A stretch of 64,000 nucleotides of DNA, taken from NCBI GenBank assembly GCA_051294375.1, contig CM119264.1:24096002-24160001 (forward strand). Reading direction: 5' to 3'. Each line of letters opens with the position of its first letter. Position 1 is the stretch's first letter. Both the position numbers and the translations under genes were made by a program. The notes under the pieces are model-generated. The model was given only the letters and a program-made list of their open reading frames with translations. It was not told the DNA's origin and did no database searches. Shown one piece after another: positions 47,791 through 59,800 of the stretch. The DNA comes from Paraspadella gotoi. Taxonomy: Eukaryota > Chaetognatha.

Positions 47791-48451
47791 CAATCAAAAT
47801 ACTCATTTCACATAATCTACAGATGAATGAAAATTTACATTTTTTTCCTTTTTATATATAATTTTTTTTTTCAATCAAAAATCCTTTCTTTCAGTCTGTT
47901 GTCAATTGTATCGCGGCAATTAATGACTTGATAAAAACTCAAAATTAATTATTAGGATTACTTTTCGTCGACATTCGCTGTCATTGAATTTTCCGTCGCT
48001 CCAACTTATTTTTAAAGAGAAAAAAAAAAACAAACAAACTAATCGAATAAATTGCGTCGTCCCAAGAGGTTTTTATTCGGCTTTTCATCAGGCTCAGTTG
48101 CTTGCACCAATTCGCTCAATAAAAATATACGCTTGCAACCTTGGCCTCCACATTCCGCTCGGCAAGCTCGCTAAACTTCTTCGCTTTCGAGATCGGCGTC
48201 TTTTTTTCCCCCGGCGTCACCCAAACTTCTCTCCCAGCCTAATTTTTTTTTTTATTTTCCTCGTTTTTTTGACATTTCATCGGCGCAATATTTTTCAAAA
48301 TGATCGATTGACAGATTGCTCCTGTCACAATCCTTTCGCCTACTGATCGCCAACTTTGCTTTTTTCCTCGATTCACCGGCGTCGTGTTTTCGGCGTTCTA
48401 GACGCCGTTTTTTTTTTCGATCGACGCCGGTTTTTCTCGGTCGGCGATGAA

Positions 48452-50831
48452 ATGATGGCGCCGCCTTTGAAATTTGCGTCGAAGAAGACGAGAGATCCGA
48501 TTCGTCTTAAGATGAATTCTTCCTTTTTCGACGCCGTCCACGCCGACGCAACCGCTCCTGTCGACTCCGCGCCCGCCCCCGACGCCGCCCCGTCTCAACC
48601 GTCTTCCGCCTTGTCCAGCGCCGCCCTTCTCGCGGAAAGATCCGCCGATTCCTCTCCCGACTTTTTCCCGGCGTCTTTATCGTCCGGACTCTGTTGTTCC
48701 AACTCTTTGGCCGAACGTAACTCGGAGTCATTGTTGTCGTCGTTGTCGTCGTCGGCTTCGTCACTCTACTCGCCGTCAATAGATTGTGATACAAACTCTT
48801 CTCTGGAACAGTATTGGGACTCGAGCCGGCGCCTCTCAAAGTCAAGCAAGAGAGTCGGATGCCGGAACGGGTCGTGGCTTCGGCAGCGAATCGTTGCTCT
48901 CGCTTGGGTCCTCGTCCTCTGTCACGTGACCATGCCGTCGTGGGCGGAGGAGAGGGAGAGAAGGTGGATCAATGGGAGAAGTGAGGTCATTCAAGGTCAG
49001 TGGTCAGAGGTCAAACGTCATTTAATATCCGGGTCATGGGTCAGCATTGTCAAGCTCAACCGTAAGGGCGACGCCGATTTATGTATAAAATTCAAATACG
49101 ATTTTTTTCCCTAGCTCAAAGGCAAAAATCATCCCTATAAAACTTGAAAATCTTTCATCGTTCGCCTTTAATTTTTTTAGGTGTCACTGTGGCATTTCTG
49201 TCTGACTCAATTATTTCCTTATAAGGTCCTTGTTCGTACTAACTCGGTATATCAGTGGCTGAAAGAACTTTAAAGTGGTATTCTTGCTTATACAATCTGC
49301 CCTCAATCCTAAAGGATTTTGCTAATTGTAAATCGTCTTCATTATAACCCGAGGGGAAAAAAATAAAAACAAAACAAAAAAAACAACAAAAAACGTTCGA
49401 TATATAAGAAACCGAGACTGGGGGGAGAAAAAAAAGTTGAAGCGGCTCAGACGCGACGGCGCCGCCAGGTTGCCGTGAACTCGGAGCAGTGAATAATGAT
49501 CACATTGGGGATTTGAAAGAAGAGGAGGGGGAGGAGTGGAGAGTTGAGAAAGAGGTAGGGGCGAAATGGGGAAGGGAGAGAAAGGAAAGAGAGCACGAGA
49601 GAGGACGAGGAAAGTGGAGGAATAAAGAGAAAAGAGCAAAAACCGGAGAAAAGAGAAAAAAAAAAATGAAGGGAAAGAAAAAAAAAGAAGGGAATTACAG
49701 ATTTATTGTATGTTTGGAGAAAGAGTCGGGAGAATCCGGAAGAGACGGGAGGATTTATTCTCTCCCCGAGAGACTCTTTCCTTTTTTTTCCCCTTTATTT
49801 CCTTTTTCCTCTTTTTTTTTTCCCTTTAAAATCTCTTGTTGTCTGAAGCGAAGTTTTTCTTTTGCGTCTTATTTTTTGTATTTTGTTATTTTTTTGTAGT
49901 TATCCCGTTGCGTAGCCGAAACCGGCTAGAAACACAGTTTGTCCTCTAGAGTGCGTNNNNNNNNNNTTTCTAGTTGAATTCTTTATTCTTTTTTAGTTGC
50001 GCCGCGAGTACTCGCGGAGCAACTCTAAAAGTCACTTTTCAGTCGCTCTGTCGGTCGGTCCGTTGGTCTGTCCCACTTACATTAAAAATATATATAATTT
50101 GCCTATAGCTGATTGCTCATTTGTTAAGACAGAAAAAAACCTCAAATCTAAGCCTTAAATCTAAGACTAAGGGAATGCTTGCGCCGTCTTCAGCAATTCC
50201 AAAAATAATGAGGAATAAAAGACGGAGTTTTGATGCAGTGCACGTCATAAGTACACTGGCAAAGAAAGTTTTTTAGTCATGTCATGTCATGTCTTATCAT
50301 GTGATCAAAGAGAAAATAAATTGAAAATAAAGCCACCGCGGCGTAACACATTGGAATTACCGTTCTTGTTTTTTGTTTTTTTTACATAACCAATTTTGTT
50401 AAAAACAAATTATATAAACATTTTCATTTTTTGTGTCCCAGTTGCTTTGTTTTGCCCTACTTTTGACACTAACGCATATTTAGTACTAATATAAACTATT
50501 TACTCATTAATCACGAATTGAGACCTCAATTACCACGTGTCCCGAAAATCGCATTTTGTTTCTCCTCAAAATTTATGCATCTCTGGCGTCATAATTTCGG
50601 TCCTTAACCCCGCCATGACTTTTGTGATACGTTCACCGTTTTTCGCTAAATTTATTCGGACTTTTTCACCTTTTTCACTCTTCACTCCCGAGAGCCTATG
50701 CTCTCTCTGCTTGAAATGAGTTTAAATATAAGAAGCGTCAATAGTTAAACGTAAAAACGTCGGCCATAAACTCATCAAAAAACGCAGGGAGCATGCAGAG
50801 GGGTAGAGAGAGGGAAATAGAGAAAAAGAGA

Positions 50832-50918
<87 letters not shown>

Positions 50919-51532
50919 CGAAATGGAGCGATCACCAAAATCGAATGTCGAAATTCCGGCAGGAGAAAAAAAAATCAAAAAGAAATGACGAGTTTCTAAC
51001 TCCAAACGACAAAGAGGGACAAGTTTTATAAAAAGGAAATAGATAAGACAAACTAAGTTATGACAGCATAGCATAGTAACATAAATGCGTACGTCTCAAA
51101 GATTTCTTTATGTTTAATTTCATTTCTAACATTGTGTTTGCGTAATTTTATGTACATGCATGTTAATAAAATGGTTTTTATTTTATTGAGTTTGGTTTTC
51201 CATCATTGTCAGTTTCCTAATTTTGATTTCATTTCTTTAATTCTCATTTCATCTCTGTCTTTTCTCTTAATTGTCAAAAAAAAGTATAAAACCTCTCATC
51301 CAATTTCTCATTGTTTTCCTTCCATTTTTCTCACGTCTCTTTTGTTCTCCTTTTTCGTGTTTTCTTGTCATTTTTTTTTCTTGACAAAATTGACAAATTC
51401 GATATTTTGAGGCCGTGAAAAGTTATGTACTCAACGTCAAGCCGGATCCCAGTTTGAGACGGATTTATCCTTTGGAGAGACAAACTTCAATTTGTCAAAA
51501 TTAGAAGCGCCGTGTCAACCTGTCGTTTCTCC

Positions 51533-51604
<72 letters not shown>

Positions 51605-54600
51605 CCTCGTCTCTCTATCTCTCACTCTCTCTCTTTTTTTGTCTATCTAACGCTCCGCTTTGATAAATTTTCTCCATAAATTCTAACAAGAAGCGATTCT
51701 GTTTTGACAAGTGCCGTAAATCTCTATCAGCACCGTCGTCGTCGTCGTCGTCGTTACACACTTTTCCTTTTCTCTCGTCCCAGATAATTAATTCCTCTTT
51801 TTGAGCATCGGCGACGTGTATTTCTGGTCGTCAATCACGGGACGACCCTAATAATTATCCTAATAATTATCCGCGCTCGTTATCGTAGAAGTCAAACGAC
51901 GATGACTTTCATCTCCGAGAATTTCCTTTCTCCTTTTCGCTGAGACTGAGAGGGCCGAGTGAATGAATGGATACCAAAGATAAAAACTAAATTATAGAAT
52001 GAAACAAAAACGAAAGGTTTTATAAACTTTAGATTTTTAAAAGGATTAAAAAAATTTGTTCAAATAAGAAACCTACATTACAAAAAAAATGGAACAGAAT
52101 TAAATTGAAAGAAAGGTCGTCCAAAAAAAATTTCTATTTTCTGTATTTATGTAAATATTTTTCATCGATCCTTTCAAAAGAGACGACAAACTTCCCTGCT
52201 TTGTTCATCGAAATTTCAGTGGAAAAAACTCATTCGATTGTTTATTTCAATTAAGAAAAAAAAAATATTCGGTGATTCGGTGATTAGCACTGATGTCCCA
52301 AAAGTTGCTCCTTTGTCGGATACCTGAAAAAAAAAACATAATCAAAAATCGTCGTCCCGATCCCCTCTCACCCCCCCTCTCACCCCCCCCTTGAAATGAC
52401 CTGGCACGGGTCGTCAGCACTTTAAACTTGTCGATGTAGAGGCTGTTCTTCTTGTTGACGATCTCCTTCTGCAGCATCATGCGCGAATCCTGTTCGGCCG
52501 GTGCGTTGGTGATAGTGGGCGGGGTGCAAAGGGAAAACAGAGCCGATGGTGAGAAACGCAACACGTCCCCAACCTACGACGACAACCACCTCTCCTCCAC
52601 TCCAACCCCCTGACCTGAAGCCGCTTAAGATTCTCCCTTCCCTCGCTGAGCATCGCGCGAAGAGCGTCCATCGTGTCGTTGAGTTTGTTCACTTCTCCGG
52701 TGAGGGAGACCTCAGTCGGATCGCAGATGCATTCGCCGCCCGGACGGCAGCTGCGGTTGTGGAGCCGCGTCTGCCCCACCTGAGGGACAAAGGAAAAGGT
52801 AAAAGGCCGTTCGCGAGTTGTGCCAACCGTTTCTGTCACTGAATTTGCGCCTTTGTCTCTCCTTTTCACATTGCCAATTAATTCTACATTTTGTCTTAAT
52901 CAATATCTGTGTTTCTAAATCATCCACCCGACCCCCTCCCCCCCTTTTTTCGACCTTGAGCGGATTCTTCATATCCCTCATCACGGCTTCGATGTCGAAG
53001 ATCTGCTTCTCCTGCGCCGAAATCTCTTTGATCACGTGATCCAACTTGTCGGCCAACTTGTCATGGGCCGACTGCAGTCGGGCGATGTTGTCGGCCAGCG
53101 CCTTTTCGGTTTCGTCGGCGGTGCGACGCAAATCCGCGTAACTTTATAAAGTTTAGTAAAAGTAGTTAGAGAAATGCTACGTAGCAAATATTTTTCAATA
53201 TCTTTTGTTGTCTTAAACTGACTTCTTCTCAATTTCAAAGACCCTTTTTTCTTTCCTAAACTCTTTTACTTTCCTTCAAATCCTCAATTCCTTTGAATAG
53301 TTTCCTCTACAAACTCTTTTCTTTCCTCCTTGCTCCCTTTCCCTTTCTTCCTCTTTTTCCGTCACCGTTGCGCCAATAATCATTATTTCCTTCCTTTGCT
53401 CACCATTTCTCTCTCTTCCCTTCCCATTTTTTCCTCACCCGTCGCGCAGAATGTCCTCTCCCATGTTGCGAAGAGATTCGCTGCATTTCCTTTCCTTCTC
53501 CGCGCGGCAGAGATTCTCGGCGGAGAACTGAGCCCAACTGTCCACGTTGGGATGCTGACCTGATCGCGACCGGGCGAAAATTCCAGTTTCAAAAATATTA
53601 ATCTCTAAAGTTTGGATTAAACTAAACTTTTAACTTCTAACTTTAAACTTTTAACCTCTAACTTTAGACTAAACATAAACATAAACATAATGAAATTTGT
53701 TGAGAAATATTTAAAGCAACATTTTTTTACAGCGACAATTGCACTTGGTCTAATTATTATTAATTCTAATTTACTCTCCCTTTACATCTTCCTATTATTA
53801 TTCTCACGCCTCTTTCCTCTCTGTCACTCACTCATTCGAAAGTCAGAGAGAGAGAGAGAGACAGAGAGTGAAGTGATGGAGATAAATATCCTCTACCCGG
53901 ATGACAAAATTTGGCGACGCCCGGCCGGAACATCCGTGTGCTGGAGCCGTTGTTGGTGTTGGCGGATTCGATGTCGAGGCAGAGCGCCTCGCACTTGTCG
54001 TTCCAGTCCATCTCCAACTCCCACTTCCGCTCCTTCAACGCGTTGAGGGTGTTCTCGATCGAGTCGAAGAGTTTGCTGGAAGAAAAAAACAGGGGAACAA
54101 AATAAAACGGAATCAAGCCGAAAGAAATCGAATTCCTTGGTTAATAAGTATTCGCGGCGCAACCAAAAAAATAGTTGGGACAACGTTCCCAACCCCAATT
54201 ATTGATCTCACCTGTAGAGATCCTGGATATTGTACTCGAGATTGAGTTCCTTCAACAGCATCTCCTCCAAATCGTCCTTGACTTGATCAGCGCCTTCTCG
54301 ACGCAGCCTGGAATGCGTCGTCGTCATTGTCGTCAATAACCTCATTGTAGTTTTCGACGTCATCTATCTCGTCGTTGTCATCGTCGCTGACAACATCGAC
54401 ATATATAACTCGAGCGACTCGACCTGGCGGAGATGTTCTCCTGGGTGATCATGATGAGGACTTCGAGGGTGTTGAGTATGCAGCGCATTCGCTCGCGGAG
54501 AGACTTCATCTTTTCGATCTCCTCTCTTTTTAGAGAGACAAAATTATCTTATCAACCCTAATTAACATACGGAAGGCTCATATTCTATTCCTTTTTGACA

Positions 54601-56844
54601 TTTGGTATCTCTTTATCTCAGTCATATTAGTTTCAAAGCAAACCTCACCTTCATTCAGCGTTCTGCGCCTCTCCTTAAGCTCAGCCATAATAGCAATCTT
54701 CGTTTCACCAGTTTTTAAGTAAAAACCTACTTGCTATTGTCCCTTTGCCTTATTGTTTCTTACCGACTTTTCTTCATCTCTACCTTACCGGTTTCTCAGC
54801 AACTCGCAATGCAATTCCTTCTTCCAAAATTCTAGATCGTGTCCTCTCTCCTTGAGGCGTTCGGTGCTTTGATCCTGATTGTAGTTCGTTTCGGCGTAGG
54901 CTTTGGCGCGAAGCTGATTGTATCTGAAGCATGTAATCGGTGATCGATATTGGAATTTAACGATACTAAGCAACCCCGATAAATGGCTCGTGCAAAGCCT
55001 CGTCACAATATTCTAAATCATATCTATCAAATTACAAAATATCTTCCCGCAGAACAAAAAATTCCCTTATCCTCCAAACGTCAATCAATTTTAGATTTTG
55101 TTTTTTGACCTTCTTTTGGAGCCTAATAGATCAGATCATAATATAACATTTAACATTTAACATTTAACATGTATCGTCCGTCTCGATCTACTTTTCATGC
55201 TTGTTTACCGGTCAATCAACTCGTCGGTATTCTTGCAATCTTGCAGAGCTTGACAGTATTTCGCCAGTTGATACTTGGACCATTCGGATTTGGTGTACTT
55301 TTGCGATCGGAAACTCATGGGGTCCTCGCCCAGTTTCGTGCCGAGTCGTCCCTGGTTCACTTCTTGAAGCTGAAAACGAGAAGTTTCATTACGATTCTTG
55401 AAAATGACCATCCGACGGACCGTATCAACGGAGCAACGGACCAAATCGATAACTAACCTTGGCATCTCTGGCGACTTGAGCGGGACCGGGCTTTGGCGGG
55501 CACGGGCATGGCGGGCAGACTGAGTAGGCCGGGTCGACGAGCGGTTCCCTCGTCAACATCGCCTCCATGGTGAAGGCTGTTGTCGACGATCCCTTTGAAA
55601 AGTCTTATTTCTTTGGATTCTCTGTCTCTCTCTCTGTATCGTTTCTTTTCGCCGAGAGGGAAAATATAAGGAGCGATCTCTCTCCTTTCCTTTTTCAGGC
55701 TACAGCCTTTTTGTTCGCTCCTCGGCTAAGAGGCAATGTTATTCGAGGTTATCACCAAAGAATGAAACGGATGGGTATACTGATGATCTTAGCTGACTAT
55801 GATATACGATATGATACGATATGATATACGATCATTTAAAATATTAAATATAAAATAGATATAAAGTGGGCATTGACACTTATTCACTCAATAACGATTA
55901 ATCATTATTTTTCCAAGATTCCCCCCCTCCCCATTTACCGTTTCACAGTAATTACCGATAATAACTCTAAATCTCGATTCCCGATTTCCCTCTCCGTCAG
56001 GCGTGAACGAGTGTGAGGAAGGACTTCACGATTGTCACAAATACGCCAGATGCATCAACACGCGACGAGCCTTCAAGTGCAAGTGCGAACGAGGATTCTG
56101 GGGCGACGGGAAGGAGTGCACAGGTGGAGCGACTCTCGGCGCTGGAGTGACGGTTGATGCATTGAATTGGGTGATTGTCGATGTTGATTCGCTACGAAGA
56201 TGTAAGAATTTAAAATTTTGGGGGGGATGCATGTAAATTTGAAAGTTTGAACCCATTTTAGAATATCACTCTGGGGAGTAGATTGGAAGAAGTTTGGGGT
56301 AGTTTGATTGCCGACAGAAATTTGGGTCGCGTCGTCCTGGGTCGGCTCCTTGTCGGTCGTTGATCTCAGCCTTTGATATAAAAAAGAAAAAGGAGGATTT
56401 TGTTTTTATGGAAGAAAAAAGGAAAAGCAGAAAGGCTGCGTCTTTCGGGGTCACGATATAAAGAACGCTCGACCGAAATAGTTAAATCCCTTGTTTGTAA
56501 AGGATTTATGTCGTGCGTTCAAATCACGTTTTTATTACAATAGCATTTTAGGCTTACGTCAAATTTTATATATTTATATAATATAAACATTGTTAGTGTG
56601 AGCACTGAGCAACGCCCTTTGTGTAGAACGTAACCAAAACATTCACATCCCCGATTGCGAAATTTTGCAGACATTGACGAGTGTGAGGAAGGAAACGGCG
56701 GCTGCGTGCACACATGTCAAAACAGACCCGGAAACGTAACGTGCACTTGCAAACCCGGATTTCAATTGGACGAGGGAGCGAGCAACTGCGTTTGGTAAAA
56801 GAGAGAAGAGAGAGAGAGAGAGGAGAAGAGAGAGAGAGAGACGA

Positions 56845-56892
<48 letters not shown>

Positions 56893-59800
56893 AAAAGTGG
56901 TTTTGATATACAACTGTGCGTGTGGGAGGATCAATTAGGTCAATAAGATTCAAGTCCGAACTCAGTATGGACTATATTTTCTAATCAGACATTGACGAAT
57001 GCTCGGCCGGGGCCAACGACTGCGACAGATTGCGACACGATTGCGTCAACACCATCGGTAGTTACATTTGTCAGTGCAAGAGGGGATATCACATCACAGA
57101 CGATCAAGGAACCTGCAGATGTAAGTCTAGCATCGAAAACATGAAAAAAACAAAGCCGAATCGATTGCTCTGTTGTTTTCTCCACCAGACGGGGGCAGTC
57201 CGTGCGCGCGTTGTCAACACTCCTGTCAGAATTACGGGTCGAGACGTTGTACGTGTTTCAAAGGCTACAAACTGCTTTTGGACGGAACGAGTTGCGTTAG
57301 TAAGTTTGGAAGGGACCTACGACAGGCGAACCGCCTGTTGTCAGTTTTTGTGATCTGCGTTAAAACCGGTCGTCGGTTCGTGTCCTTGCTGATGAAAGGA
57401 GAAAACTTTTGTGGATGGGAACGAGTTGTTGAAAATTTCAGATGTTGAACAAGACAAGTACAAACAGATAAAAAAAAAAAAAAAACAAAAAAAAAACAAC
57501 ACTCTCAAAACCACAATACACAAGACTAATTTTTGTTTCCCCCACAGGGACTTGCGCGCACGGTAACGGCGGCTGCCAACACGACTGTCTCGACACGGCG
57601 CAAGGACCCAAGTGCTTCTGTCACGACAAATACGTCCTGAACAGCGACGGGCAGTCATGCAGGCGTAGGTGACATCCTCGCACTGAATTATTCGCAGTTT
57701 TTGCTGCGAATGCAGTTCTGCAATTTTGAGCGTAATCATGATTTCCTGGTATCAAATTTTATACTAGGTTTTGCTACCAATTATATTTGGTTTTACTTTG
57801 TACCTACGTAGTAATATTTTGATAGCATTTATTCATCTCTCGCTCCTACCCACCCTCACCAACAGCCACCTGCCTCGTCAACAACGGCGGCTGCGAGCGG
57901 CGCTGCATCGACGCCAAAGCGGGCGTCCGCTGCGCCTGTCCGCGCGGCTTTCGTCTCCATAGCGACGGACGCGCTTGCGTCGACGTGGACGAGTGCGCGC
58001 GACGGAACGGGGGTTGTTCTCATTACTGCACCAACAATCGGGGATCGTTCGAATGTCACTGCGACAAGGGGTGAGAAGACGGTTGGTTTTTAATTCTGCT
58101 TTCAATCGTTGTTGTTTTGTTTTGTAGTTTCGTTTAAATGTTTCTTCATCGTAATCCGTACCGACTCAGTCGGCTTACAAGCATGTCTTTTTAATGCCAT
58201 CAACGTCAATTCTTTTCTAGATTCAAGCTGGCCTCTGACGAGAAAACTTGCCGCGACCTGGACGAATGCTCCTTGAATTCTACCTGTGATCACATCTGCA
58301 CCAACTCTCAAGGTGCTAAAGGCTTGCAGATGCAAATGTAACTGAGGTGCCTCTCTAAAAAGCTCACCTTTGCCCTTTTCCGCTTCTCTCGCTTCAGGCT
58401 CTTACTCCTGCTCGTGCGATCCCGGCTTCCAGCTCTACGGCCTATCGCACTGCGGAGACGTCAACGAGTGCTCCGTCCACAACGGCGGCTGCGCCCATCG
58501 CTGCCGCAACGTCGCCGGGAGCTTCTTTTGCGAATGCCATGCTGGCTTCAGGCTACACCCGAACGGAAAGGATTGCATGCGTGAGTTGGGCCAGGGTGGA
58601 GTTACGCTTAAAGACTTTAATTTTCGATCGAGACAAAGACCGACATGGTGGGGAAATTAGCGAAACTATGGAGTTTGTTTTACGCACGTGGGTACCTCAT
58701 AAAGAAAAACCATTAAACTATGTAGTTTTTTTTATGAAATAAGATGACGGACGGACCAAAAATTCTTTAGCCTCGTTTATTACTACATTTACTTCAGGCG
58801 CGGACTCTTGCAGCGGCGCCGACGAGGGACTCCCCGCGCAGGCGATGCTCTTTTGTCAGCGCGTCTCGCGCCACGACCACTCCTGCACGGTCGCCTGCGC
58901 CGCCGACGCCGTCTTCCAAGCCTCTACCGCCGACGACGCCTACAGCTACACTTGCGGCTCCGCAATGGTCAACCAAACTGGCGCCGCCTGCGCTGGTGAG
59001 TGATGGGGAGGCAAGTCCTTGTTAATGTTGATGGGGAAGGTTGGAGTGGCTTGGGCGAGAGGTGGTGGGTGGAGGCGGTGTCCGTATCGAAGCGAGGTGG
59101 GGTTGGTACTGGGCAGTGGGAAGTGGGCACTGGTCAATCAGGTGGTCACGGATAAAAATTAGCGGATAGAAATAAGACAGAGTTCGGGGTCTCTTATGTT
59201 CCTAAGAAATTGTTCATCAAGAAAAAGGCTAAATTTTTTTGGAGGAAAACTTTAAAATTATTAGGAAAATGTTGAATTCTTACGGATGAAGCAAATCATC
59301 GAATCCAAATATTTGAGGAAAAAAAAAACTCCGATGATTTCTTGTTGGTTTAAAATATTTTTTTTCTCAGTCTTTTGTAAATTTAACTACAATTCATTTA
59401 GATTCTCAGGCAGAAAAAACTTTGAGAACAAATAATAACGAAATCAAATATTTGCTTTACAAATTTTCGCGTTCTCTCCATTTGTTTCGAAGTAAAGGTT
59501 TGCCCTTCGCGTTTTGTTTGTTTTCATTTCAAATCCCTGGATGTAATGAGGAACAATGATTTTGCACTTCCATTGCCCGGATGTAACGGGGATCAAAGGT
59601 GATGATCTCCAGGTCTCCGGATCGAATAAGTCGGCGAAATTCCCGCTGCGAAAATCGCTCCCGACGGAGTTGAAATTTAATTATCAACTCCCGATTCTCG
59701 CTAAAAAATTAATTCCTGGTTAAATTTTTTAAAAAAAATTTACGGATTTTTTCTTTTTATTATCTTTCTTAATTTTTGTGGTAAATAAGATGTGAGCGCT

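Larger units (their letters stand above)
43250..48451. other. Region between unknown gene and SCUBE
   Basis: This interval should include the missing 3' exons of the unknown gene and the SCUBE promoter. I see a SINE A copy, (CT)n 44140-44222, (GA)n 47430-47491 facing (CT)n 47670-47790, and homopurine/homopyrimidine stretches. One frame at 45846-46136 ends in an Asp run and DRYYEH-stop. It could be a terminal exon, but its acceptor is poor and it overlaps a tRNA-like sequence on the other strand. Confidence 0.45.

Noticed and set aside
48398-48845. Arg-rich minus-strand frames opposite SCUBE exon 1
   Set aside because: Shadows of a GC-rich exon on the plus strand.
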